From positions 275,623-339,622 of the forward strand of contig NZ_MAFC01000009.1 of the NCBI RefSeq assembly GCF_002013465.1: 64,000 nt of DNA, read 5' to 3'. Shown here piece after piece: positions 1 to 9,074 of the stretch. The position numbers and the translations under genes were made by a program. The stretch comes from Mycobacterium sp. D16R12. Its GTDB lineage: Bacteria; Actinomycetota; Actinomycetes; Mycobacteriales; Mycobacteriaceae. Each line of letters begins with the position of its first letter. Position 1 is the first letter of the stretch. Below the pieces are notes generated by a model. The model did not search any database. It saw nothing but the letters and a program-made list of their open reading frames with translations, and was not told where the DNA came from.

Positions 1-990
1 CAATTCGATGAAGGCTCAGGTCTTTTCGTGGGCAACGTGGTCGAGGTGCTCGGCCTGCCGGTAGGTGCCATCGAATCGGTGGAGGCCAAGGGCACCTATG
101 TCCAGGTCAAGTTCAACGTCGATAGGGACGTGAAGGTCCCGGCGAATGTCATCGCCGCCGCCTTCACCAGCTCGGTCCTCACCGACCGGCACGTCGCGTT
201 GAGCCCGCCGTACACCGAGGGCCCGGTGCTCAAGGATGGCGATGTCATCCCGCTCGACCGCACCCGCACGCCCGTCGGATTTGACCGGGTGCTGGCGACC
301 GTCGACAAGCTTGCCTCGGCGATGAAGGGCGACGGAAAGGGCGGCGGTCCGGCCGCCGACTTGGTCAACATCGGGGCCCAGGCGGCCGCGGGTAACGGCG
401 AACAGGTCAGGACCGCCCTCGATGAGCTGTCGAAGGCATTGAAGATGACCACCGATGGCGCCGAGACCAAGGATCAGCTCACCACGATCATCAAGAGCGT
501 GAGCTCGCTGGTGAACGCGATGGGGGAGAACGACAAGGCGATTCGTCAGTTCGGCTCGGCCGTGCACGGCACTGCCGATGTGCTGGCCGCCGAGCGGTTC
601 GGCACCGGCGACACCGGGCGCAAGGCCAACGAAGTGCTGAAGAACACCGCCGAACTCCTCGAGAAGAACCGCGACGTCATCAAGGGTCTTGTCGGAAACG
701 GCAACGTCACGCTGCAGGCATTGACCGACAACCAGCGCGAGCTCAAGGAAACTCTGGATCTACTGCCGCTGACGCTCGATAACGTGGACCGCGTCATCGA
801 TCCGGTGAACGGGTCGATCCGCCTGCACCCGCTGCTGGACAAGCTGCTGCTCGAGAGCCAGTTCTCCAAGGAGATCTGCAACATGATGGGCCTGCGGCAG
901 CTCGGGTGCAGCACCGGGACGCTGGCCGACTACGGGCCCGATTTCGGGCTGACCTACATGCTCGACGGCATGGCCAGGATGGGGCAGTGA
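1..990 (+). CDS. mceD: MceD-type lipid-import protein, 5' truncated by window edge
   Basis: The frame is open from base 1, so the start lies upstream; 329 residues are visible. Mce (MlaD-domain) proteins are exported, membrane-anchored subunits of lipid-import complexes in the mycobacterial envelope. The visible part begins inside the MlaD domain (QFDEGSGLFVGNVVEVLGLP) and continues into the helical Mce region. It ends with CNMMGLRQLGCSTGTL and a YGPDFGLTYMLDG tail, nearly identical to the tail of the fourth mce gene of the second operon at 30357. That match and its place before the lipoprotein gene identify it as MceD. It overlaps mceE in a TGATG junction. Product class is certain; the operon number is not determinable here. 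Confidence 0.93.
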   Translation, partial: QFDEGSGLFVGNVVEVLGLPVGAIESVEAKGTYVQVKFNVDRDVKVPANVIAAAFTSSVLTDRHVALSPPYTEGPVLKDGDVIPLDRTRTPVGFDRVLATVDKLASAMKGDGKGGGPAADLVNIGAQAAAGNGEQVRTALDELSKALKMTTDGAETKDQLTTIIKSVSSLVNAMGENDKAIRQFGSAVHGTADVLAAERFGTGDTGRKANEVLKNTAELLEKNRDVIKGLVGNGNVTLQALTDNQRELKETLDLLPLTLDNVDRVIDPVNGSIRLHPLLDKLLLESQFSKEICNMMGLRQLGCSTGTLADYGPDFGLTYMLDGMARMGQ

Positions 991-2192
991 TGAGCCGCTT
1001 GCGCGAAGAACATGGGCCGGTGATGAGTCGCTTGAAGGTTTCCAAGGCGAGGGTCGTCGCATTGGCTGCGGCCGGGGCCCTTGCCGTATCGGCATGCAGC
1101 CCACCGGGACTCGATAGTCTGCCGCTTCCGGCTCCCAACATGGGGTCACAGTCGTACCAGCTGACCGCGCGGTTCGCCAACGCGCTCAACCTCCCCGCGA
1201 AGGCCAAGGTTCGTCTCGGTGGCGCCGACGTCGGCGAGGTCGAGTCGATGGACGCCGTCGACTACGTGGCGGTGGTCCAGCTGCGCATCCGTGAAGGTGT
1301 GCGGTTGCCCGTCGGAACCACGGCACAGCTGCGCACGGCCACCCCGCTGGGCGATGTGTTCGTCGCCGTCACCCCGCCCACCAAAGGTACGGGCCAGCTC
1401 CTCAAGGACGGGGGCACCCTGGACCTGGACAGCACCTCGTCGGCAGCCACGGTGGAAGGCGTGCTCGCCTCGGCCGCCGTGCTCGTCAACGGTGGTGTCT
1501 TCCGCAATCTGACACACGTGGTGAATGGGCTCGGAAAGTCCTCCGGCGGTAATGGCAGTAACGGCATCGTGTTCGGTGAGATCGTGAAGCAGTCCGATCA
1601 GTTGATGGGCACGTTGAACGGCCGGTCGTCGCAGATCCAGAACTCGTTGGACAAGACCTCTCAGCTGGCCTCGACGCTGTCGGCGCGGGAGAAGACCATC
1701 AACGATCTGCTGGAGGCAGGCGCGCCGGCGCTGAAGGCGATCGATCCCGACCAGGTCGGCGATCTCGCTGACACCGCCGGACGCATCTCCAATCAGCTGG
1801 CGAAGTTCCCGTCGATCCAGGGCACCGACACGCGCAGCATGATCGCCGATTTCAACTCGCTCGCGCGGGGCTTCAACGACATCACGGTGAGCCCGGACAC
1901 GAGCCTGGTCGCATTGAACCGACTGATCCCGATGTTGGTGAAGGCGAATGCGGGTAGCGGCCTTGCCGTCGACGTCAACATGGCCAAGCTCGCGCTGGGC
2001 AACTGGCCCGATGCAGGCTACAAGGGTGACCCGACGTTCCATGGCCCCAAGCAGGCCGACTGGGGTTACCTCGTCGGCAGCTTCAAGTACTCGCTATACC
2101 GGTTGCAGGAACGGGTTGTCGGTCAGGGACCGAACCCGCCTGCTCCGGCACCCGCGCCCGCCCCGACGCCTGAACCAGGACCGGGCCGATGA
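990..2192 (+). CDS. mceE: MceE-type Mce lipoprotein (LprK-like)
   Basis: This is the fifth subunit of a Mce lipid-import complex, predicted to be a lipoprotein anchored in the cytoplasmic membrane. The N-terminus has a hydrophobic signal ending in the lipobox VSAC (Cys36 from this start). An MlaD domain (about residues 55-140) and a helical Mce region follow, then a proline-rich C-terminus (PAPAPAPTPEPGPGR). The ATG at 990 overlaps the mceD stop (TGATG). A second in-frame ATG at 1023 would give a more typical 25-residue signal peptide and is a credible alternative. The mceF start overlaps its stop by four bases, so translation is probably coupled. The paralogue is at 31487. Confidence 0.92.
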   Translation: MSRLREEHGPVMSRLKVSKARVVALAAAGALAVSACSPPGLDSLPLPAPNMGSQSYQLTARFANALNLPAKAKVRLGGADVGEVESMDAVDYVAVVQLRIREGVRLPVGTTAQLRTATPLGDVFVAVTPPTKGTGQLLKDGGTLDLDSTSSAATVEGVLASAAVLVNGGVFRNLTHVVNGLGKSSGGNGSNGIVFGEIVKQSDQLMGTLNGRSSQIQNSLDKTSQLASTLSAREKTINDLLEAGAPALKAIDPDQVGDLADTAGRISNQLAKFPSIQGTDTRSMIADFNSLARGFNDITVSPDTSLVALNRLIPMLVKANAGSGLAVDVNMAKLALGNWPDAGYKGDPTFHGPKQADWGYLVGSFKYSLYRLQERVVGQGPNPPAPAPAPAPTPEPGPGR

Positions 2193-3559
2193 CCGCGCCC
2201 GCGACTGGTCCCGCACAGTCCAACGGTCTGCTGGAGTCGATTTCCCGTGGGCTGCTGGCGGTATCCGACCTGTTCAAGCGCAGCTGGAAATGGCTGTCCG
2301 TGATCGGTTTGGTGGGCATCCTCGTCATCTGCGTCGGGTACGTGATGTTCGGGACCCTGAAGGTCAACCCGATCGAGTCCAAGTACCGGGTGAAGGTGCA
2401 GCTGCACGAATCCGGTGGGCTGCTGCCGAATCAGGAAGTCACGCTGCGCGGAGTGCCGATCGGTCGGGTGCAGTCCGTCAATCTGGAGAAGGGCGGCGTG
2501 GTCGCTACCGCTGCGATCGACGGCGCGGTGAAGCTGCCCGCGAACAGCGAGGTGCGCGTCTCCGGGCTCTCGCCCGCCGGTGAGCAGTATCTCGACTTCC
2601 GGCCAACGACCAACGACGGCCCATTCCTGGGTAACAACAGCGTTGTCGCGCTGGGCCAGGCCACGACTCCGATAACTCTCGCGCAGGTGCTGGCGGATTC
2701 CGATGGGCTGCTGGCACAGCTTGATACCGCGAAGCTGAGCACCATCCGCAAGGAGCTCGGTGTCAGCGCGCAAGGTCCGGAAAAGCTCGGGGATATCTTC
2801 GACGGCGGCACGTTCCTCATCACGACGCTCGACGGTGTGCTGCCGGAAACGGTGACCCTGTTGAAGTCGAGCAAGGTGACCTTCTCGACGCTCGTCGACC
2901 TGAACTCGGGATTGGATGCGACCGGTCAGCAGCTGGGCAGCACCTTCGGCGGGTTGAAGAAGATGGACGGCGGTTTCCGGACGTTGCTCGGTACCGCCCC
3001 GAGGGCGTTGAACAGCGTGGACAACCTCTTCACCGACAACTCCGACACCATGGTGCAGCTGTTGGGCAATCTCGCGACGGTCGCGCAGCTGAATTATGTG
3101 CGGGTCCCGGCGCTCAACGCGCTGTTCCCTGGGCCTGAGGTGCGCGGTTCGGCGCTGGAGAGCGCGGCGACGATCTTCCATGATGGCGCCATCTGGGCCC
3201 TTGCGGACCTGCTGTATCCGCGGCCCACATGTGACTACGCGACGCCGCGTAAGCCCGTCTCGGACGCCAGCTTCTATGAGCCGGCGCTGTACTCCACGTA
3301 CTGCGCCAACCCCGACCCGGCCATGCTGGTTCGTGGTGCGCGCAATGCACCGCGTCCGGCCGACGACGACACCGCGGGCCCGCCGCCCAACGCGGACCTG
3401 TCGAAGGTGGCCGATCCCACGCCACGGGGCAAGTGGAGCGTTCCGACGCCGTATGGTGGACCGCAGTGGCCTCTCCCGATTCCCGGAGATGCACCATTAC
3501 CCCCCGATGCGCCTGCAGCGCCTCCCGGCTTCGGTAATACTCCACCCACCGGACGCTAG
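2189..3559 (+). CDS. mceF: MceF-type Mce protein
   Basis: This is the sixth and last Mce subunit of the first operon (456 aa). A single transmembrane anchor lies near residues 31-54 (WLSVIGLVGILVICVGYVMF). It is followed by the MlaD domain with the GLLPNQEVTLRGVPIGRV motif and a long helical region. The C-terminal tail is conserved (NAPRPADDDTAGPP, KVADPTPRGKWSVPTPYGGPQ) and almost identical to the second MceF at 32692. The ATG overlaps the mceE stop by four bases. Mce family members transport lipids across the envelope; the particular substrate cannot be read from the sequence. Confidence 0.93.
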   Translation: MTAPATGPAQSNGLLESISRGLLAVSDLFKRSWKWLSVIGLVGILVICVGYVMFGTLKVNPIESKYRVKVQLHESGGLLPNQEVTLRGVPIGRVQSVNLEKGGVVATAAIDGAVKLPANSEVRVSGLSPAGEQYLDFRPTTNDGPFLGNNSVVALGQATTPITLAQVLADSDGLLAQLDTAKLSTIRKELGVSAQGPEKLGDIFDGGTFLITTLDGVLPETVTLLKSSKVTFSTLVDLNSGLDATGQQLGSTFGGLKKMDGGFRTLLGTAPRALNSVDNLFTDNSDTMVQLLGNLATVAQLNYVRVPALNALFPGPEVRGSALESAATIFHDGAIWALADLLYPRPTCDYATPRKPVSDASFYEPALYSTYCANPDPAMLVRGARNAPRPADDDTAGPPPNADLSKVADPTPRGKWSVPTPYGGPQWPLPIPGDAPLPPDAPAAPPGFGNTPPTGR

Positions 3560-3603
3560 GTGCGCTCGGACAGGTACCAGTACGACGCGCAAGGAGCACA
3601 ACC

Positions 3604-4332
3604 ATGGCAGATGACGCTGCCGGCAAGGACGCCAAGAAGGCGGATGAGTCCGCGGTGACCTCGGATACAGAGAAGGCCGAGGAATCTTCGGCTCCGTCGT
3701 CGCCGGCCAAGTCCACGCCCGAGGAGGCAACCGCGGCCGTCGCGGACGAGGTCGCTGATTTCGATGCGGAGGCAGCTGCGAAGGATTCAGATGACTCCGA
3801 TGACGAGGACATCAGCCTCGAACCGGATGAAGAGGAAAAGAATCCGAAGCGCATGCAGGGGCGGCACTGGGTCTGGACCGCGGCCGCAGTCGTGGTGATC
3901 GCGATTGCCGCCGGGACCGCCGTCATCGGCCGGCTCTACGAAGAGCAGCGCGCGGAAGAGCAGTCGTCTCGTGAGGCCCTCGCCGCGGCACAGGAATTCG
4001 CCGGGATACTGACCAATGTGGACAGTGCCAAGCTCGACGAAAACTACAACAAGACCATGGACGGGTCCACGGGCAAGTTCAAGGACATGTACGACAAGTC
4101 CAGTGCGCAGTTGCGGCAGATCCTGGTGGAGAACAAGGCCAGTTCACGCGGGGTTGTCGTCGACTCCGCGGTGAAGACTGCGACGCCGGATAAGGTTCAG
4201 GTGCTCCTGTTCATCGATCAGTCGGTGTCCAATGTCGCGGTGCCCGAGCCTCGTATGGACCGCAGCCGAGTCCAGATGACGATGGAGAAGATTGACGGAC
4301 GCTGGCTGGCCAGCGATGTCGAGCTGACCTAA
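3604..4332 (+). CDS. Mce-associated (Mas) membrane protein
   Basis: This 242-aa protein has a very acidic, low-complexity N-terminal cytoplasmic segment (about residues 1-80, rich in D, E, A and K). One transmembrane helix follows (HWVWTAAAVVVIAIAAGTAV, about residues 89-110), then an extracytoplasmic domain of about 130 residues containing EQRAEEQ-type helix and VLLFIDQSVSN. This layout and the position 45 bases after mceF fit the Mas/VirB8-like proteins encoded at the ends of mce operons. Those proteins are thought to stabilise or assemble the Mce complex. AAGGAGC precedes the ATG at good spacing. The second mce operon in the window has no such partner gene. Confidence 0.85.
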   Translation: MADDAAGKDAKKADESAVTSDTEKAEESSAPSSPAKSTPEEATAAVADEVADFDAEAAAKDSDDSDDEDISLEPDEEEKNPKRMQGRHWVWTAAAVVVIAIAAGTAVIGRLYEEQRAEEQSSREALAAAQEFAGILTNVDSAKLDENYNKTMDGSTGKFKDMYDKSSAQLRQILVENKASSRGVVVDSAVKTATPDKVQVLLFIDQSVSNVAVPEPRMDRSRVQMTMEKIDGRWLASDVELT

Positions 4333-4344
4333 GACGGCCATCCG

Positions 4345-4824
4345 ATGACCATCGGTGGGCTGCTGCTTGTCGCCCTGGGGATCGCCATCGGAATGGTCGG
4401 CATCGTGGTGCCCATGGTGCCAGGAACGACCTTGGTGGTGCTCTCCATCGGTGCATGGGCGCTCATCGAATCCACCACGAAGGCCTGGGTGGTCCTGGGG
4501 ATCGTGGCGGCGCTCGCCGTCGCGACCACGGTGGTGAAGTACGTGTGGCCCGCTGCGCGCATGCGCGAGGCCGGGGTACCCACGCTGAGCCTGGTGCTTG
4601 GCGCGGCCGCGGCGATCGTCGGGTTTTTCGTGATCCCGGTGGTGGGGTTGGTGATCGGCTTCGTGCTCGGTATCTATCTCGCGGAGTTCCTGCGACGCAA
4701 CAGCCAGAAGCAAGCCTGGGGAGCGACCGTCACGGCTGTGAAGGCGGTCGCCACCTCGATCGGCATCGAGATGGTGGGTGCGATGGTGTCGGCAGGCATC
4801 TGGCTCGGCGCCGTGCTGACCTGA
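4345..4824 (+). CDS. DUF456 family membrane protein
   Basis: This 159-aa, almost wholly hydrophobic protein has four to five predicted membrane helices. It contains the glycine/proline-rich N-terminal motif GIAIGMVGIVVPMVPGTTLV that typifies DUF456 proteins, and a second GxxxG-rich helix pair (FFVIPVVGLVIGFVLGIYLAEFLRR). The molecular function of the family is unknown. It starts 12 bases after the Mas gene on the same strand, so it may be co-transcribed with the mce operon. It converges with ptpB, and a shared hairpin terminator covers both stop codons. Confidence 0.82.
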   Translation: MTIGGLLLVALGIAIGMVGIVVPMVPGTTLVVLSIGAWALIESTTKAWVVLGIVAALAVATTVVKYVWPAARMREAGVPTLSLVLGAAAAIVGFFVIPVVGLVIGFVLGIYLAEFLRRNSQKQAWGATVTAVKAVATSIGIEMVGAMVSAGIWLGAVLT

Positions 4825-4841
4825 GTCGTCGACTAGGTCAG
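4816..4841. terminator. Bidirectional hairpin between DUF456 gene and ptpB
   Basis: CTGACCT (4816-4822) pairs with AGGTCAG (4835-4841), and the inner AGTCG/CGACT extends the stem past a single bulged G. The structure covers the stop codons of both converging genes. There is no T-run, which is common for mycobacterial terminators. Confidence 0.65.
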
Positions 4842-5663
4842 TGCTGTCCGCAGCGCCGCAAGACCTTCGCCATCGATCCCGGCAGCCGTCAGCATCGCCT
4901 CAGGTGAACCGAAAAGCCTTGTGATTTCACTGAATCCGGTGTCAAGATACTCCTCGCGAACGCCGAGCACCTCATCGGAGAGCATCGCAGCCATGGTCTG
5001 TGCGAGCTCGGGTTCGGCGGCATCCATCTGTGCGGAGATGTGGGCCCGCATCGCCGCGATCGCGGTGTTGCTGCGCAGGTAGTCCGCGGCGATATCGGCG
5101 TAGTCGATGCCGACCGAATGCAGCACCACGCCGATGAGGAGGCCGGTCCGGTCCTTGCCCGCCGCGCAGTGCACTAAAGCCGTTGCGCCGCTAGCGAGTT
5201 GATCGGCCACTGCCTTGAGGGCGACCAGGGTGCCGGGGAGTTCGACGAACCGGCGATACTCGGCCAGCATGAACTCCACCTGCGATGCCGGGTCCGGGCC
5301 ACGCCCCGAGGTCATGCTCGTGATCATCATCTGCCGGTAGGCGATTTCGTGAGGAGCGCGCTCCTCCCCGGCTGCCGGGGTGGCGAAGGGAACCTCGTGT
5401 ACCCGGATTGCGCCGCCCACCCGATCGGAACCGGTGCGTGCAATCTCGGTGGGACTGCGTAGGTCATACAGATCGGTGACGCCGAGGGCGCGTAATGCCT
5501 GGGCACCTGCCGCGGTCAGACCGCTCAGTTCGGAGGACCGGAACAGCACCCCTGGCCTGAGGGTGACCGGTGAATCCGAACCGCCGACATCCCGGAAGTT
5601 CCAGATGCCCTCTACAGGGCTGTCCGAGGCGGAGGCGGTCGATTCGGCGTTGGAGATCGTCAC
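4833..5663 (-). CDS. ptpB: PtpB-like tyrosine/lipid phosphatase
   Basis: This 276-aa protein of the MptpB family is closely similar to what I recall of M. tuberculosis PtpB (Rv0153c). It shares GIWNFRDVGG near the N-terminus, LRPGVLFRSSELSGL, and the P-loop HCAAGKDRTG with nucleophile Cys166 and Arg172. ADYLRSN and GVREEYL complete the match. MptpB is a secreted phosphatase acting on phosphotyrosine, phosphoserine and phosphoinositides and is a host-interaction factor in pathogenic mycobacteria. No signal peptide is visible, as in MptpB. The GTG at 5663 is chosen because it overlaps the permease stop by four bases (GTGA) and fits the PtpB N-terminus. Further upstream the frame runs through the permease gene. 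Confidence 0.88.
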   Translation of the reverse strand: MTISNAESTASASDSPVEGIWNFRDVGGSDSPVTLRPGVLFRSSELSGLTAAGAQALRALGVTDLYDLRSPTEIARTGSDRVGGAIRVHEVPFATPAAGEERAPHEIAYRQMMITSMTSGRGPDPASQVEFMLAEYRRFVELPGTLVALKAVADQLASGATALVHCAAGKDRTGLLIGVVLHSVGIDYADIAADYLRSNTAIAAMRAHISAQMDAAEPELAQTMAAMLSDEVLGVREEYLDTGFSEITRLFGSPEAMLTAAGIDGEGLAALRTALT

Positions 5664-6931
5664 ACCCCCACGGTAGCGGGCGCCTTTTCGACGGCGCTTT
5701 CGCCCGGTTTGTGGCGGAACAGCAGGAAGAACGCGACCGTGACCACCAACGAGTACCCGGCGAAGCTCATCCAGATGCCGTGCCAGTCCTTGCTCTGATC
5801 CGGATAGGTGAAGAAGTATTCGATGACGGCGCCGCTGATGAGACTGCCGAGCATGGCGCCCACCCCATTGGTCATCAGCATGAACAGGCCCTGCGCGCTG
5901 GCTCGGATCGCGGGATCGCACTGGTCCTCGACGAACAGCTGGCCCGACACGTTGAAGAAGTCGAAGGCCATGCCGTAGACGATGCACGACAGCACGATCA
6001 TCCAGAGTCCGGCTCCGGGGTTGCCGTAGGCGAACAGGCCGAAGCGCAGTGTCCACGCCACCATGCTCATGAGCATGACCGTCTTGATTCCAAAGCGGCG
6101 CAGGAAGAATGGGATCGCCAGGATGAACAGCGTCTCAGAGATCTGCGAGATGGACATGATGATGGCGGGATGCTCGACGGCGAAAAGGTTCTTGTACGTG
6201 TCGATGCTCGCGAAGTCATGCAGGAACGTGTCGCCGTAGGCGTTGGTGAGCTGTAGGGCGCCGCCGAGCAGCATCGCGAAGATGAAGAAGGTCGCCATGG
6301 TGCGATGACGGAAGAGTTTGAAGGCGGTGAGCCCGAATCTGTCGGCGAATGTGGTGCCGTGCTTGCGGTCCAGCAGCTTCGGTGGACAGCTCGGCAGGGT
6401 GAACGCATAGAGCCCCAGCAGTAGCGCCGCCGTCCCGGCGACGTAGAACTGGCCGGCCGAAGTCTCCAGCTTCAGCAGGCTCACCGTGTGCAATGCGGCG
6501 ATGAATCCGACGGTGCCCCACACCCGGATCGGCGGGAAGCTGACAACGGTGTCCTTGCCGGCGTCTTTGAGGGCGTTGAAGGCGACCGTGATCGCCAGTG
6601 ACAGCGACGGCATGTAACACAACATGTTGAGCAATAGGACCCAGAAGAAGACGGTGGGGCTGCTCACCTGAGGAAGGCTGAAAAGTGCTGCGGCTCCTCC
6701 AAGATGCAATATTCCGTAAAGCTTTTCGGCGTTGACCCACTTGTCGGCGATCGCCCCCATGATGGGCGGCGTGAGGATCGCGGCGATGCCCATGGTGGAG
6801 AAGGCCGCGCCGAAGTATGCACCCGACCAGTGCTTGTCGTTGAACCAGTACGCCCCGAGCGTCAGCAGCCATGCTCCCCACACGAAGAACTGCAGGAAGT
6901 TCATGACGATGAGGCGGGTAGCGAGGTTCAT
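5660..6931 (-). CDS. MFS nucleoside permease, NupG/XapB-like
   Basis: This 423-aa major facilitator protein has about twelve predicted membrane helices. The N-terminus (NFLQFFVWGAWLLTLGAYWF, then GIAAILTPPIMGAIADKW) closely resembles the nucleoside:H+ symporter family (NupG, XapB). It would import nucleosides across the cytoplasmic membrane. The stop codon overlaps the GTG of ptpB, so the two genes form one unit with the permease first. It is transcribed divergently from the phosphotransferase gene at 7035. Substrate preference among nucleosides cannot be read from the sequence. Confidence 0.85.
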   Translation of the reverse strand: MNLATRLIVMNFLQFFVWGAWLLTLGAYWFNDKHWSGAYFGAAFSTMGIAAILTPPIMGAIADKWVNAEKLYGILHLGGAAALFSLPQVSSPTVFFWVLLLNMLCYMPSLSLAITVAFNALKDAGKDTVVSFPPIRVWGTVGFIAALHTVSLLKLETSAGQFYVAGTAALLLGLYAFTLPSCPPKLLDRKHGTTFADRFGLTAFKLFRHRTMATFFIFAMLLGGALQLTNAYGDTFLHDFASIDTYKNLFAVEHPAIIMSISQISETLFILAIPFFLRRFGIKTVMLMSMVAWTLRFGLFAYGNPGAGLWMIVLSCIVYGMAFDFFNVSGQLFVEDQCDPAIRASAQGLFMLMTNGVGAMLGSLISGAVIEYFFTYPDQSKDWHGIWMSFAGYSLVVTVAFFLLFRHKPGESAVEKAPATVGV

Positions 6932-7034
6932 TGGTCACCAATACTGAGGGACATCGGCCCAGTTGGCAGCGTGAACGGTTAAGGAATGCCACGGCCCCTC
7001 GCTCGGGGTTTGTGCCGTCAGGTAAACATGACCC

Positions 7035-8126
7035 ATGCACAAGGATGTGTCCTCTTCACCTGAAGGCCCCGCCGGAGACGCGGCGCCCGATGCTGATGCC
7101 ATTCCCGCCAGCCTGTTGGATTACCTCAACCGCGAGCTGGGGGAGGAGGCCGGCGTCCGCAGGCTCTCCGCCGGACATTCGAATCTGACCTATGTGGTCA
7201 CGGGAAGTTCTGGTGCGCAGTGGATTATGCGGCGCCCGCCGTTTGGCCGACTGCAGGCCGGCGCGCATGATGTGATGCGCGAATACCGGGTGCTCGATGC
7301 GCTCAGCACGGCGCGGGTGCGGGTTCCGCGCGTCACCCTGGCCAGCACAGATGCCGAGATCTTCGGCGCTCCGTTCTATCTGATGGAGCGTCAGGAGGGT
7401 GAGGTGATCAGAGATGTCTCACCAGAATGGTTTGTCGGCCCGGCACGCCGTGAGCTGGTGCTCGACCTCGCGGTCGCATTGGCGGAGATTCACAACGCAG
7501 ATCCGACGCGGTTGGTGGAGGCCAAGTTGGGGCGCGAATCTGGTTACCTGGCAAGACAATTGAAGACGTGGGGTGCGCAGTGGGAGTCCATCAAGGAGCT
7601 GCCTACCGGCCGTGATCTGGAGGATCACACGGCCATTACCGGATGGCTTACCCAGAATTATCCGGGGGATCGTCCCGCGGCCGTGGTGCACGGTGATTAC
7701 AAGCTGGACAACGTGCTGGTCGATGCGGAAACGGCGCGGATTACCGCGGTGCTGGACTGGGAGATGGCGACCGTTGGCGATCCGTTGGCGGACCTGGGGT
7801 ACCTGCTGTATATGACCCCGGAGCCTGGAGGCGAGGTCGCCATGGCAGAGCTCACCGGGGCGGTAACCGCGCAAGAGGGTTGCCCCTCACATGTCGAGAT
7901 CGCCGAAGCCTACCGCGAGGCACGAACTGGAGATCAAAGTTACTGGACACCAGAGGATTTGATCTACTACCAGGTGTTGGGCGGCTGGAAGCTGGCCACA
8001 CTGCTGGAGGTGTCCTATCAACGGCATCTCGCCGGAACCACCGATGACCCCTTCTTTGCGGAGCTGGACGAGGGTGTACCCAGGCTGCTTTCGGTGGCTC
8101 GCAGCCTGATACCGACTACTGGTTAG
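7035..8126 (+). CDS. Aminoglycoside-phosphotransferase-fold kinase (phosphotransferase family)
   Basis: This 363-aa protein has the APH/choline-kinase fold. It contains the nucleotide-binding lobe (RRLSAGHSNLTYVV, then WIMRRPPFG), the catalytic loop VVHGDYKLDNVLVD and the metal-binding LDWEMATVGDPLADLGYLL. Close relatives in actinobacteria lie beside acyl-CoA dehydrogenase or hydratase genes and resemble the kinase domain of eukaryotic ACAD10/11, which phosphorylates 4-hydroxyacyl-CoAs. The following enoyl-CoA hydratase gene starts 35 bases downstream. That context suggests hydroxyacyl-CoA catabolism and not antibiotic resistance. The catalytic motifs are intact; the substrate is inferred. 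Confidence 0.85.
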   Translation: MHKDVSSSPEGPAGDAAPDADAIPASLLDYLNRELGEEAGVRRLSAGHSNLTYVVTGSSGAQWIMRRPPFGRLQAGAHDVMREYRVLDALSTARVRVPRVTLASTDAEIFGAPFYLMERQEGEVIRDVSPEWFVGPARRELVLDLAVALAEIHNADPTRLVEAKLGRESGYLARQLKTWGAQWESIKELPTGRDLEDHTAITGWLTQNYPGDRPAAVVHGDYKLDNVLVDAETARITAVLDWEMATVGDPLADLGYLLYMTPEPGGEVAMAELTGAVTAQEGCPSHVEIAEAYREARTGDQSYWTPEDLIYYQVLGGWKLATLLEVSYQRHLAGTTDDPFFAELDEGVPRLLSVARSLIPTTG

Positions 8127-8161
8127 CATCAATAAACAAACTCACCGACGAGAGGATCGCC

Positions 8162-8920
8162 ATGGCCGACGAAGTCCTGATCGAACAGCGTGACCGTGTC
8201 CTGCTGATCACCATCAACCGTCCGGACGCGCGTAACGCGGTCAACAGGGCCGTCAGCCAGGGGCTCGCCGCTGCGGCGGACCAGCTGGACAGCTCCGATG
8301 AGCTATCCGTCGCCATCCTCACCGGCGCGGGTGGAAATTTCTGCGCGGGAATGGATCTCAAGGCGTTCGTGAGCGGCGAGGCGGTGCTGTCCGAGCGCGG
8401 CCTTGGTTTCACCAACGTGCCACCACGTAAGCCGATCATCGCCGCGGTAGAGGGCTTCGCCCTGGCCGGTGGCACCGAACTCGTGCTCTCCTGCGACCTC
8501 GTGGTGGCCGGTCGGAGCGCCAAGTTCGGCATCCCCGAGGTGAAGCGCGGTCTGGTGGCCGGTGCAGGTGGCCTGCTGCGTCTGCCGAACCGGATCCCGT
8601 ACCAGGTGGCCATGGAGCTGGCGCTCACCGGCGACTCGTTCACCGCGGAAGACGCTGCCAAGTACGGGTTCATCAACCGGCTCGTCGACGATGGACAGGC
8701 ATTGGATACCGCACTTGAGCTGGCGGCCAAGATCACCGCGAACGGTCCGTTGGCTGTCGCCGCCACCAAGCGCATCATCATCGAGTCGGCGAGCTGGGCG
8801 CCCGAGCAAGCCTTCGCCAAGCAGGGCGAGATCCTCATGCCGATCTTCGTGTCCGAGGACGCCAAGGAGGGGGCGAAGGCGTTCGCCGAGAAGCGCGCGC
8901 CCGTCTGGAAGGGCAAGTAG
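8162..8920 (+). CDS. Enoyl-CoA hydratase/isomerase family protein
   Basis: This 252-aa crotonase-fold protein has the N-terminal INRPDARNAVN signature and the first oxyanion-hole segment GAGGNFCAGMDLKAF. The second segment, VEGFALAGGTELVLSCDL, is followed by GIPEVKRGLVAGAGGLLRLP with the acidic residue expected in the active site. Members hydrate or isomerise enoyl-CoA esters in beta-oxidation. The start is the ATG at 8162, preceded by GAGAGGA. It sits directly behind the phosphotransferase gene, probably in one operon for acyl-CoA breakdown. Confidence 0.9.
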   Translation: MADEVLIEQRDRVLLITINRPDARNAVNRAVSQGLAAAADQLDSSDELSVAILTGAGGNFCAGMDLKAFVSGEAVLSERGLGFTNVPPRKPIIAAVEGFALAGGTELVLSCDLVVAGRSAKFGIPEVKRGLVAGAGGLLRLPNRIPYQVAMELALTGDSFTAEDAAKYGFINRLVDDGQALDTALELAAKITANGPLAVAATKRIIIESASWAPEQAFAKQGEILMPIFVSEDAKEGAKAFAEKRAPVWKGK

Positions 8921-9074
8921 CTCTTCGGATCGGTCTCCGCGAAAGGGGCCGGTGGCGCTCCCAGCCAATCGGCGTACTGTAGTTAGTTGTGCGAACTTGT
9001 CTTGGGTAAAGCCCACTGACCTGCGTCTTTAAATGTACGCACACCTGACATGCACGTTTGATGGGAGACCTGCC

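Noticed and set aside
2123..3181. 352-codon minus-strand frame opposite mceF
   Set aside because: It is a shadow of an unmistakable Mce gene.
5664..6056. N-terminal extension of the phosphatase to a start at 6056
   Set aside because: It would lie wholly inside the permease gene in another frame. PtpB homology begins after GTG 5663, which overlaps the permease stop.
7035..8126. Aminoglycoside-resistance kinase
   Set aside because: The fold is APH-like, but the neighbour is an enoyl-CoA hydratase and the motifs resemble ACAD-associated kinases, so a resistance call is not supported.
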